From Lachnospiraceae bacterium AC2031 (lineage in GTDB: Bacteria; Bacillota; Clostridia; Lachnospirales; Lachnospiraceae): DNA of 64,000 bases. Positions within the stretch are counted from its first letter, which is position 1. Each line of letters begins with the position of its first letter. A model generated the notes under the pieces. It had not been told where the DNA came from and made no database searches. It saw only the letters and a program-made list of their open reading frames with translations. The position numbers and the translations under genes were made by a program. Below, one piece after another: positions 35,099 through 43,018 of this stretch. The DNA lies in the NCBI GenBank assembly GCA_000687975.1, contig JIAB01000001.1, positions 868,001 to 932,000 of the forward strand, in the 5' to 3' direction.

Positions 35099-35722
35099 TT
35101 AATTTTTCATACATTTCTTTGGCAACTTGAACGTGACAATATTGCTACTAATTATATCCGAATAATCTTCTTCTCTATCTATTGCATCTAACCAGGCTTG
35201 CTGGATATCAGATAGCCTACCACCATAACTCTTTCGTTTTTGTTCTTCTTTTAACAATTCCATTTTAAGAACTTCTTTGTGTTCTCTTTCTTCAAACCAC
35301 GGCAATAAGAAATCATTAATCGCATCCATGACATTTTGAAAACTCACTTTTGCAATTTCCTCATTTGAGTAATCCCACCAAACATCTCTGGCACATATCA
35401 ATTTTCCTAATCTATCGCCTAAATCGTAAGACAAAAAAGAATGAGGCACACATAGTGCAATCAATGCAAAGTTTACTGTAAATGTCTTGGATCCGTACTG
35501 TTCCTTTTGCAGGTTAATATATTCCAATACATCAGCCTTGTTCCTTCTGACATAAGAATTAGTTTTATACTTTACAAACCCTTTTTGTTGTAAGAACAAA
35601 TCTAAATTTCTTTTTTGATCTTTGAAAGAATTATCTGCAACCTCTTTATCAATAGATACCATATCATCATCTGATCGAATAGCTCCAGAAACGTTCCCTT
35701 GCAATTTAAAATTCTTAAGCAT
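35099..35722 (-). CDS. DUF4304-like protein
   Basis: A 207-residue soluble protein. The middle part (FLQQKGFVKYKTNSYVRRN, then LEYINLQKEQYGSKTFTVN) matches the DUF4304 pattern of a Gly-Phe-rich N-terminal helix followed by an LQK..YG...FTVN strand. DUF4304 proteins occur often beside polymorphic toxin loci and are suspected immunity proteins. Here no toxin gene is adjacent. Confidence 0.65.
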   Translation of the reverse strand: MLKNFKLQGNVSGAIRSDDDMVSIDKEVADNSFKDQKRNLDLFLQQKGFVKYKTNSYVRRNKADVLEYINLQKEQYGSKTFTVNFALIALCVPHSFLSYDLGDRLGKLICARDVWWDYSNEEIAKVSFQNVMDAINDFLLPWFEEREHKEVLKMELLKEEQKRKSYGGRLSDIQQAWLDAIDREEDYSDIISSNIVTFKLPKKCMKN

Positions 35723-35778
35723 ACTCTCCTCCGATAATAATGATTTCCTCCTGAGGTAATATATTCAGAGATAACTTA

Positions 35779-36240
35779 CTATAACATCATCTCGTTGGCA
35801 TAAGGGTTCTGGTTATTCTTAGCGATCTTATCCTTCCAGGCAGTAAAAACCTCATAAGGCCCCTTCTTCGACTTCTCAAGATCATCGAAACTATAATCAG
35901 CATCAAATGAATGAGTCGCATTTCCATATACAAATCTATACTGGTGCGGTGGCTTCCGGTCATTCTTCACATAGAGATCTGCAATCTCACGAATATCATC
36001 CTTCCCATGATTGAAAACCTGAAGCACCAAATCATCCGCTACACCAAGCTTCCCATATCCTATTACAGAATTCCCAACCGTGAAAAACACATTAAAGAAA
36101 ACCGTCGACTTGGTCCAATACCCATAGATATAGGTTGTATCAACAGACGCATCTATACCCTCCAATGCCTCCAAACAAGTAGATACAATTCTTTCCTGCA
36201 GATTCATAAGCTTATCTTCGAATACTTCTGCCATATTCAT
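35779..36240 (-). CDS. DUF600/YezG-like protein (possible immunity protein)
   Basis: A 153-residue acidic protein. The pattern of an N-terminal helix with ALEGIDASVDTTYIYGYW followed by FFNVFFTVGN resembles the YezG/DUF600 immunity fold, but the match is by eye only. It is followed 33 nt upstream by a 98-residue unknown gene. No signal peptide or membrane helix. Confidence 0.5.
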   Translation of the reverse strand: MNMAEVFEDKLMNLQERIVSTCLEALEGIDASVDTTYIYGYWTKSTVFFNVFFTVGNSVIGYGKLGVADDLVLQVFNHGKDDIREIADLYVKNDRKPPHQYRFVYGNATHSFDADYSFDDLEKSKKGPYEVFTAWKDKIAKNNQNPYANEMML

Positions 36241-36272
36241 ACCTCCAAAACGCCATTTATTCTGAAAGGTAA

Positions 36273-36569
36273 CTATTCAGAATCGTCTTCATCCCATGTA
36301 TAGAAAATTGCTGATACACCATATTCACAAGCCTCATCATATGCGTTTAACAGCTCAATATCATCTACATATTCTTCTCGCAATACCGAAGCAGTTTCTT
36401 CCACGCTTTTCACTATCCATTTTTGTTCTTCTATATATTTTTCTCCAGTAATGATGGCAATGTCTATCGAAGGAGCCTTAACAAAACAATTTGCATATGC
36501 TCCAACACAATCATCTACATCATTATCCTTAGAAGGTGTTATTTCCATCATTATCAAATAAATATTCAT
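36273..36569 (-). CDS. Small uncharacterised acidic protein
   Basis: A 98-residue protein with 3' end rich in Glu and Asp (AIFYTWDEDDSE). Not recognised. It overlaps the GrpB-like gene by four bases (ATGA), so the two are translationally coupled. Size and charge fit an immunity-type or regulatory protein, but no motif supports a function. Confidence 0.55.
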   Translation of the reverse strand: MNIYLIMMEITPSKDNDVDDCVGAYANCFVKAPSIDIAIITGEKYIEEQKWIVKSVEETASVLREEYVDDIELLNAYDEACEYGVSAIFYTWDEDDSE

Positions 36570-37090
36570 TTATTTTCCTCTATACCAAATATTCTCTTAT
36601 ATATACTTTCGATAAATGGAGATTTATGCTCAATATATTTATCAATATCCCAGGGATATAGCTCTGCACCCTCTTCCTTGATTCTGCTGTACTCAGCAAC
36701 GGCGTCAGGATGACTGCGGAGATAGTCACGAAAAGCAATGTGTCTTCTCAGTTCTTCCGAATCCTGTGCGCACACATAAAGATGGTGTTTTCTAAGATGC
36801 TCTTTACCCTCATACTTAAAAGCTTCTCGTCCCGGAATCCCCTGATCCCCTTCATGTGAATAACCAAGCTTTTGAAGAGCAGCTATTACTTCTGGCAGTT
36901 TTTCCCTATTCTGAATTACAACATCAATATCAATGATAGGTTTAGCTGATAGACCTTCCACCGATGTGCTTCCAACATGTTCAATCCGTAACACCAGATC
37001 TTTAAGCACAGTATTCAATTCGTCTCTGATTGCCACAAAATCATCAGCCCATGTTTTTTCATATGAATGTACAACAACATGTTTTTTCAT
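36566..37090 (-). CDS. GrpB-family nucleotidyltransferase-like protein
   Basis: A 174-residue protein of the GrpB/UPF0157 family. The core RIEHVGSTSVEGLSAKPIIDIDVVI has the HxGSTxVxGLxAKPxIDxxV signature and acidic residues of a nucleotidyltransferase fold. HLRKHHLYVCAQDS is the second conserved block. The ATG at 37090 has AGGAAG upstream and gives the usual family length. The reaction is unknown. Confidence 0.9.
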   Translation of the reverse strand: MKKHVVVHSYEKTWADDFVAIRDELNTVLKDLVLRIEHVGSTSVEGLSAKPIIDIDVVIQNREKLPEVIAALQKLGYSHEGDQGIPGREAFKYEGKEHLRKHHLYVCAQDSEELRRHIAFRDYLRSHPDAVAEYSRIKEEGAELYPWDIDKYIEHKSPFIESIYKRIFGIEENK

Positions 37091-37117
37091 AATACTACTT
37101 CCTGTTACTCTATCCAT

Positions 37118-37612
37118 TTACAGTTCTTTTTCATAACAAAGAAAATCTTGTTCAAACATATGGGTTTCACCCACAACATGAAATCCAAAGACTTCATAAC
37201 AACGTATAGCTTTTAGATTATATTTGTTTACCAAAAAATGAATTCCCTTATAGCCTCGTCTTTTCAACTCCTCCATACCATGTCGGAGCATTATCTTTCC
37301 ATAGCCCTTGCTTTGCTCATCTGGATGAACCGCCAGTCTCGCAAGTTCTCCTTCAGGTCTGAGGTTATCATCCCAAAAAGAAATGCTATCAACGTCCTCA
37401 TCTTCCTCGAGCGAGATCGCAGCCAAGATTTTTCCGTCCCTTTTCAAAACATAAAGTGCATCCCTCGACAAGTCGAAGTCTATTGTTTCATTTGATGGAT
37501 AATCATCTGACCAAGGACAGAACTCACGACCTTTCTGCATATTGTATAAAGAAAGAATATCTGTTCTGTCTTCCTCATTTGCTAAAACAATCTCATAATC
37601 CAACTTACTCAT
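37118..37612 (-). CDS. GNAT-family acetyltransferase
   Basis: A 164-residue GNAT. The acetyl-CoA motif LAVHPDEQSKGYGKIMLRHGMEELKRRGYKGIHFLVNKYN (Q/RxxGxG/A as QSKGYG) and the final FGFHVVGETH are clear. The ATG at 37612 is preferred over an upstream codon. The substrate is unknown. Confidence 0.88.
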   Translation of the reverse strand: MSKLDYEIVLANEEDRTDILSLYNMQKGREFCPWSDDYPSNETIDFDLSRDALYVLKRDGKILAAISLEEDEDVDSISFWDDNLRPEGELARLAVHPDEQSKGYGKIMLRHGMEELKRRGYKGIHFLVNKYNLKAIRCYEVFGFHVVGETHMFEQDFLCYEKEL

Positions 37613-37632
37613 ATAACCGCTTCCCAAATCTT

Positions 37633-38379
37633 TTATACTGTTTCCAAGGTGTCACGAAAAATCACCTGCTGATAATATTCATACTTTGCGTATGTTCCAC
37701 TTTTCACATAATACTCCTGCCCCCAGGAAGATACCCGAACCAGTCCATTCTCACTTACACCTACAACACTCATCGTATGGCCGCCCTCTGTTTCATTCGT
37801 AATATTCCCTTTTATGTCATATAAAATTGTAGGACGAACGCTTACAATAATCGGCCCCTTCTCCATCCTTTTTTTAATATCCTGAACTCCTACAATTATA
37901 GGATTTAACTTTGCATGAATACCATGTTTTTTCATGTATAGTTCAAATCTCCATTTGCTTGTTTCTATTGTTGTTCCAAATCCAGGTTTATTTGGCTTAT
38001 CTTCATAAAGATCAACATAGTCAAAAAACAGAAACCCTTTATGATTATCCGTCGCACAATAGAAATCCAGCGCGAGCTGGCTAAAATTCATGTTCCCTGC
38101 TTCATCATACATCGCATAGCCAAACGTTTTGTAGAATGTGTCTTCATAACCGAAAAAATACAGAAAGATCGAATTCACCAGAGCAACATACCCGCACCCT
38201 TCAGAGCAAAAATGCTTAAGGAAATCGACCGTTTGCTCATCAGAAATATATTTATCATATTTTTTCAAAATATCTGTATATTTTAAAGGGTCCTTTTCAG
38301 GAAGACGTTGATCGCCACCAAAAAATCCCTTTTCATTAAACACGCATTGATAGTTTTTCAAATCGACTTTTTTATCCAT
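37633..38379 (-). CDS. Putative papain-like cysteine peptidase domain protein (C39-like)
   Basis: A 248-residue protein with a possible catalytic Cys in SEGCGYVALVNSIF (about residue 57), a His in EGGHTMSVVGV and the sequence SSWGQEYYV, where a C39-like peptidase usually has an Asn or Asp near WG. The order Cys-His-(x)WG is right for a papain fold, but the third residue looks like Ser, so activity is uncertain. No signal peptide, so it would be cytosolic. It could also be a transglutaminase-like or inactive relative. GGAGG lies before the ATG at 38379. Confidence 0.5.
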   Translation of the reverse strand: MDKKVDLKNYQCVFNEKGFFGGDQRLPEKDPLKYTDILKKYDKYISDEQTVDFLKHFCSEGCGYVALVNSIFLYFFGYEDTFYKTFGYAMYDEAGNMNFSQLALDFYCATDNHKGFLFFDYVDLYEDKPNKPGFGTTIETSKWRFELYMKKHGIHAKLNPIIVGVQDIKKRMEKGPIIVSVRPTILYDIKGNITNETEGGHTMSVVGVSENGLVRVSSWGQEYYVKSGTYAKYEYYQQVIFRDTLETV

Positions 38380-38438
38380 AACCCTATCCTCCGAAACAAT
38401 TGACGAAGTCAAGTTCGGTCAGCTCCACATCAAAGTAT

Positions 38439-39408
38439 TTAAACCAAACGTATTCCATTCTCCACTTCAAAGTCTGGTACATAGTCAGCAATATATTCCT
38501 CATAAACACTTATGTATTTTTTTAGTAACTCCTCTTTCGGAAAATACATTTTTTTCTCCTTTTGCACCAAATCTTTTAAACTCTTCTTTAACCTTATTAA
38601 GCCTATAATTAATGATGTTATCAAATGAATCTGTTTCCATCATGAATCGAACAAATCTTGTTCCAAGATAATAACCAACATCTATATGTCCATGGAAATC
38701 AACCCAGTCACCAAAATATGTTTGATTCTCACGAGTCATAGTTTTCATATCGTCACAAAATGATTTTGTTATTAATTCAAGATGGGTCTCACACCAAGCT
38801 TTCCATCCATTTCTATCCTGGTGAAAATAATCTGAACTACCTATTATCTCCTGCTCAAATGTCATAGCAACCCCTTCTGTAAATAGTTGCCATAAGAAAC
38901 TATCTGATAAAGACTCTGTTGCTATCTTCAATATGCCATATTGATTCTGATAAGCATGCCCCAATTCATGAATTATCAAACCATTCATAGAATCCACATC
39001 ACACCAATCAAGTTCAATAATCTTCTCTATTCCAAGAAGGATTGTAGTTTTACCCAATACAGAGGTAACCCAGCCCGCCCCATTACAGAGGCCAAGATAT
39101 AAGTAAACATCTACATCTACTGTTCTATGGAATACTTCATATATTCTATCATCCAGATTACTGGTAACTTGGGCAAATGATTCGATTGCTTTATCACGTC
39201 TATTAATATCGCTATATACAGAATCTAATATGGGAAGGTAATCCTTTTCCCAAGTATATCCTGCATTTCTACAGTCCATCATATCGTTAAGACATATATC
39301 TTTTGCCCCAGGAACAAATTTTTCAATGTACTCTTCCCATTTTGACAGATCAAAATGGCCATCGATAAAAATATCCTGAATGCCCGATGTTGTATCTATA
39401 ATAGTCAT
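38439..39408 (-). pseudogene. HExxH zinc metallopeptidase-like gene, frameshifted near the 3' end
   Basis: From ATG 39408 (one base after the TfoX-like stop) the frame encodes about 300 residues with HELGHAYQ (zinc motif) and EGVAMTFEQE (likely third ligand). At about 38565-38595 this frame runs into KNVFSERGVTKKIHKCL and stops at 38500. A second frame overlapping the same DNA reads EKKMYFPKEELLKKYI and continues coherently to 38439. A one-base shift in the A-rich stretch joins them. It is probably a recent frameshift or an assembly error; the catalytic part is intact, so activity may remain. No signal peptide, so an intracellular peptidase-like protein of unknown role. Confidence 0.65.
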
Positions 39409-39409
39409 G

Positions 39410-39730
39410 TCAGCTTCCTTTGGCTTTCTTTGGTTTCTTCTCGGGCAGTTCTGCATACATACCCTCCAGTAATTCAGCAATCAGATCTGTATCCTCAAAT
39501 CTGTCAAATACATGCATCAGCGTTTTTGAACCTTCATACGGATATCGCAACTCTGAGTCCGCAAGAAGTCTGTCCGATGTCGGCGTTCTCTTCAAAAACA
39601 GTTCACTATCACAAATATCGCCTATCAATTTACCATTAAGGTACACAAGGTAGCCGCCCATCATTGATCTTATGACAATTTCACCGAATGTAGAAAAACT
39701 CTCGCGTACATATTCATTAAATTCATTCAC
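39410..39730 (-). CDS. TfoX N-terminal domain protein
   Basis: A 106-residue protein matching the TfoX N-terminal domain (SFSTFGEIVIRSMMGGYLVYLNGKLIG..., with the conserved RxMMGG and the ...LRYPYEG turn). It lacks the C-terminal TfoX domain. Such short proteins are widespread in Firmicutes and their role in competence is not shown. Its tail is very basic (KKPKKAKGS). Coupled to the metallopeptidase-like gene downstream. Confidence 0.85.
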   Translation of the reverse strand: MNEFNEYVRESFSTFGEIVIRSMMGGYLVYLNGKLIGDICDSELFLKRTPTSDRLLADSELRYPYEGSKTLMHVFDRFEDTDLIAELLEGMYAELPEKKPKKAKGS

Positions 39731-39916
39731 CTTACTTATCCCCCATCTTATAAAACTGATGATTATCTAAACCAAGAAAAACAAAACTCTGCTACGTTTA
39801 ATTCCGGTTTTGTGTTCCAGCATTCATCACAACAAACAGGAAGTTGCAATTGCATTTACCTTAGAAAAGAACTCTACAACTCACGATTTGCTTATTTCAT
39901 TATCCTGAAATTAATC
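39731..39916. other. 186-bp intergenic region with a boundary-like element
   Basis: On the minus strand at 39844-39800 the sequence reads CTTCCTGTTTGTTGTGATGA followed by ATGCTGGAACA. It aligns with sequences after the stop codons at 44122, 46496 and 47892. A further copy of the CAGTTTTATA piece lies at 39745-39760, just before the TfoX-like start. No gene seen. Confidence 0.45.
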
Positions 39917-40429
39917 TTACACAGGGCACATCATCTGAAGGTCAAATGGTTCTTCTTCAGCAATTTCTTTTATTGGGTTAACTGTCAAATCACACCCCAT
40001 CACTCTGTAAAACGCAATCGTCTCCTCTGAAGAGCAAGCAGATATGTACAAAGCTTCCGCACCATTTTTTCTTACTTCATCTTTTCCTACTTCAAATAAT
40101 CGTCTGCCGATGCCTAGACCTCTACATTCAGAAGATACCTGCATCATATCAAGAATCATATATCGACCTTTTAGCTGTTTTAATAGTCCTATAAAACCAA
40201 CAACTCTATCATTTTCTAATGCAATGTATGTAATATATTCATCACTTCTTATTTGCTTGGCTACTGAACGTTTTTTATTTAGATCCCAATCTTCGGTATA
40301 TTTGCATTCAATCAATATATATTCCCCGTCAATTCTGCGATATACCTTATTTACATCCTGTTTTCTGTTATATGAATCCAATGAATTTATAGAGAAATTC
40401 TTTTCTGATAATAATTCTATTTTAATCAA
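39917..40429 (-). CDS. GNAT-family acetyltransferase
   Basis: A 170-residue GNAT with acetyl-CoA motif MQVSSECRGLGIGRRLFEVGKDEVRKNGAE and C-terminal FYRVMGCDLT. A TTG at 40429 is chosen because AAGGAG lies 9 nt before it and the first residues then match the usual IKIELLSE start of GNATs; an in-frame ATG at 40456 overlaps that site. Substrate unknown. Confidence 0.82.
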   Translation of the reverse strand: MIKIELLSEKNFSINSLDSYNRKQDVNKVYRRIDGEYILIECKYTEDWDLNKKRSVAKQIRSDEYITYIALENDRVVGFIGLLKQLKGRYMILDMMQVSSECRGLGIGRRLFEVGKDEVRKNGAEALYISACSSEETIAFYRVMGCDLTVNPIKEIAEEEPFDLQMMCPV

Positions 40430-40491
40430 ATAATAAATCTCCTTGCTTCTAGACATTTATACGATTGAAAAAAATATTAACTTTTTTCGAA

Positions 40492-40677
40492 TTAAAGTTT
40501 TTTTCTTGCAACCACACCATTAGGAATTTCAATGATATCGAATCCCTGATCTGTATACATCTCTACAGAACCACCACAGTCACTAATAGAAAACTTCCCC
40601 CTTGAAAGATACCCTTCAATAATATCGTATCCATTTTCTTTTGCATACTGACATGCATATTCCAGCATAGCTTTCAT
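40492..40677 (-). pseudogene. Truncated GNAT acetyltransferase (C-terminal remnant)
   Basis: A 61-residue frame with MLEYACQYAKENGYDIIEGY (end of the acetyl-CoA helix and strand) and MYTDQGFDIIEI (final strand pair). It has only the last third of a GNAT; the acetyl-CoA loop is missing. No upstream in-frame extension is open. It is likely a remnant, and could not bind acetyl-CoA. Confidence 0.7.
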
Positions 40678-40717
40678 AATATTTCCCCACCATCAATAAA
40701 ACTGAAATTGAATTTCT

Positions 40718-40735
40718 CAACAAATTCGAATTTAT
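40718..40735 (-). repeat. Stop-codon boundary element, copy 1
   Basis: The minus strand reads ATAAATTCGAATTTGTTG over and after the stop codon of the AAA gene. It aligns with ATAAATTYYRRTTTGYYG copies at the stops of the genes ending at 44122, 46496 and 47892, and partly at 42092. Confidence 0.6.
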
Positions 40736-41922
40736 CTCATTAACCAATTAGTTAAATCTAGTACTTTTATTCCTTCAATGTCATAGTCATCATGCTTTGT
40801 ATTCGCTATCAAAATCTTAGGATATGCATCTTTTATCGCTTTTAGTGGAGACAACTCTCTTTCCAATGTAGCTGAATCAGAAATATTATCTGATACTTGG
40901 ATATATAGCTTCTCATTTTGTTTCATAACTACAAAATCTATCTCCTTCTGATACAACTTGCCAACATAAATCTCGTAACCCCTCCTGAGTAATTCTAATG
41001 CAACTATATTTTCATATGCTCGACCATAATCCATATTTCTTGTTCCAAGCATTGCATATCTAAATCCTAAATCACTAAGATAGTATTTATCTGATGTTTC
41101 TAAATACTTTTTTCCACGAATGTCGTATCGCTTTACTTTATAGAACATAAATGCGCTGCAGAGATATTTCATATAATTTCCTATTGTTATATGATTCGTC
41201 TCAACTTTATTTTGCTTAAAAACATTACTAATCTTACTAGCAGATGTCAGATTGGAAATATTGTCCATCATATAATCTGTTAAAGAATCCAAAAGTGCCT
41301 CTTCTTTAATACCATACTTGTCTACAAGATCACGTTTTATAATTGAAGTGTAAACATCTTTTATATATGATGCCTGATCCTCTTTTTCGCTGTATACATA
41401 TGCTCCCGCCAAACCGCCATTCATAACATATGAATCCAATACATTTGCTGTATTAGAATCATATCCATAGTACTCACAATATTCAGCAAAACTAAATGGG
41501 TAAACTGGTATTTCTATAAATCTCCCAGTAAATAACGTCGATAAATCTGAACTTAACAAAAATGCATTGGAACCTGTAATATAGATATCGTATTTTCGGC
41601 GGTTATATAAACTATTGATAGCAAGCTCAAATTTTTCACACATTTGAACTTCATCTACAATAATGACATTTGTTTTACCATCAATGTATTGTCCTTCGCA
41701 GAAATTATAGAGTTCCTTATATGTTTTTAAATCATCGAATTTTAAATCTGCAAAATCAACGTATATTATATTTGTATCTTCGTTTGTGCGAATCCATTCC
41801 ATATATGCTCGCACCAACTCAGACTTTCCAGAACGTCTCAACCCTGTTATTATCTTTATATCAGGAGTATCCTTTAATCGAATGAGTCTATCCAAATAAT
41901 CTTTTCTTTCAATGATCTTCAT
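40732..41922 (-). CDS. AAA ATPase with DUF4143 domain
   Basis: A 396-residue ATPase of the AAA_14/DUF4143 group: Walker A GLRRSGKSE (about 26-34), Walker B NVIIVDEVQMC (about 95), sensor ITGSNAF, and a C-terminal DUF4143 domain ending with the nuclease-like stretch GKLYQKEIDFVVM. The family is common, of unclear role, and linked to mobile or defence gene regions. It sits at the start of its own transcript with a promoter carrying direct repeats (41930-41992). A stop-element follows. Confidence 0.9.
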   Translation of the reverse strand: MKIIERKDYLDRLIRLKDTPDIKIITGLRRSGKSELVRAYMEWIRTNEDTNIIYVDFADLKFDDLKTYKELYNFCEGQYIDGKTNVIIVDEVQMCEKFELAINSLYNRRKYDIYITGSNAFLLSSDLSTLFTGRFIEIPVYPFSFAEYCEYYGYDSNTANVLDSYVMNGGLAGAYVYSEKEDQASYIKDVYTSIIKRDLVDKYGIKEEALLDSLTDYMMDNISNLTSASKISNVFKQNKVETNHITIGNYMKYLCSAFMFYKVKRYDIRGKKYLETSDKYYLSDLGFRYAMLGTRNMDYGRAYENIVALELLRRGYEIYVGKLYQKEIDFVVMKQNEKLYIQVSDNISDSATLERELSPLKAIKDAYPKILIANTKHDDYDIEGIKVLDLTNWLMR

Positions 41923-41929
41923 ATGAGTC

Positions 41930-41996
41930 CCACTTTCAAAACTTTAATTTTTTTCACTTTTGGAAATATAATATCATCCACTTTCAAAACTTACAA
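41930..41996 (-). promoter_or_regulatory. Promoter with direct repeat operators for the AAA/DUF4143 gene
   Basis: Minus-strand TTGTAA (41991-41996) and TATTAT (41968-41973) are 17 bp apart. A 15-bp direct repeat CCACTTTCAAAACTT (plus strand) lies at 41978-41992, over the spacer, and at 41930-41944, just before the start codon, 48 bp apart. This layout fits repressor binding or self-regulation. Confidence 0.55.
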
Positions 41997-42019
41997 TATT
42001 TTTCTTTTTTGAAAACAAG

Positions 42020-42053
42020 CAAAAAGCAGTTGTCTCGATTCGAGATAACTGCT
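42020..42053 (-). terminator. Intrinsic terminator after the methyltransferase gene
   Basis: Arms AGCAGTTGTCTCG (42025-42037) and CGAGATAACTGCT (42041-42053) form a 13-bp stem with one G-T pair and a 3-nt loop, followed on the minus strand by TTTTTG. It lies 38 nt after the stop. Confidence 0.85.
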
Positions 42054-42091
42054 ATGTAACGTTCAATAATCAATCAGGTCGAAACTTGAAT

Positions 42092-42739
42092 TTACTTCCT
42101 GCATAAGCAATGAAGGATCGTTCCGTCTTCCGGTTTATAAATGCTTCCCTTTTCAAAAACAAGAACATCCATTCCGGCCTGATCTGCAAACATCTTCAAA
42201 TCATCTTCTTCAAATGCTTCCCAATATATTTCGGCATTAGCATAAGGATAAAACTTCTGATCAACCAAACAATTCGGATAATTCTCTTTTAAATAATTAT
42301 AGTCATGCGTTGAGAAGCTGAGTAATCCATCCTTTTTCAGAACTCTCTTGCATTCTCCCAAAAACATCTGCTTACGTTCATTTTCATAAATCAAACCAAG
42401 TGTCTGAGACCAAATCAATACGACATCAAAAGAATCTGCAGAAAAATCCAGATGTTCACCATCATATTCATAAAACGGAATCTTGTATCCTTTGTCAGCA
42501 GACAACTTCTTTACTTGTAGTATTACTTCTTTTGAAATATCTATCCCAATCACATTAAATCCAAGATCAGACAATGCAAATGCTTCCCGTCCTAAACCAC
42601 AACCAATGTCTAGTATTCTGGCACCTGAAGGAAAATGCTTAATTACAGACTTTTCCCAATCTTTAAGTTCAGAATTCCAATTAAACATTTCGTCAACATT
42701 ATTTTTATCTTCATACCATTTTTCTACAACATTACTCAT
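42092..42739 (-). CDS. Class I SAM-dependent methyltransferase
   Basis: A 215-residue methyltransferase. Motif I is ARILDIGCGLGREAFALS (SAM glycine loop, about 39-56), motif II GIDISKEVI, then DSFDVVLIWSQTLG as motif IV. The acceptor is unknown. A 34-nt sequence almost identical to one upstream of the GNAT at 47089 lies about 50-80 nt before the start. A terminator follows. Confidence 0.9.
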   Translation of the reverse strand: MSNVVEKWYEDKNNVDEMFNWNSELKDWEKSVIKHFPSGARILDIGCGLGREAFALSDLGFNVIGIDISKEVILQVKKLSADKGYKIPFYEYDGEHLDFSADSFDVVLIWSQTLGLIYENERKQMFLGECKRVLKKDGLLSFSTHDYNYLKENYPNCLVDQKFYPYANAEIYWEAFEEDDLKMFADQAGMDVLVFEKGSIYKPEDGTILHCLCRK

Positions 42740-42786
42740 ATCAATTCCTTAATTCGTAGATGTCCATATTTCATACACGCTCAGAC

Positions 42787-42820
42787 AAACTCCGATCTGT
42801 CATCGTCTATAAAACTGGAA
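42787..42820 (-). repeat. Start-side repeat, copy A
   Basis: 34 nt; 32 of 34 match the copy at 47677-47710. On the minus strand it begins TTCCAGTTTTATAGACGATG and ends ATCGGAGTTT. It lies about 50-80 nt before the methyltransferase start. It shares TTCCAGTTT with the stop-side element. Confidence 0.85.
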
Positions 42821-42902
42821 TAAACATTTACAAACTACTATTGTTTTACTATACCATATAACTCCACAAATCCTCCATAATTAAATAATAAAGCTGCCGC
42901 GA

Positions 42903-42938
42903 ATGGAAAAACCGCCATGAACTAATTCTCATAGCGGT
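42903..42938 (-). terminator. Terminator after the AraC-GyrI gene
   Basis: ACCGC.ATGA / TCAT.GCGGT (42911-42938) form a stem of 10 bp with one wobble; TTTTT follows on the minus strand. It is about 80 nt after the regulator stop codon. Confidence 0.75.
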
Positions 42939-43018
42939 CGTAAAAAATCATTTATTATTTATTAGCTTTGGTAAGGTTAATCAGCTTACTGCCCTCCTGA
43001 TGTTCTTCCATTAACCAC

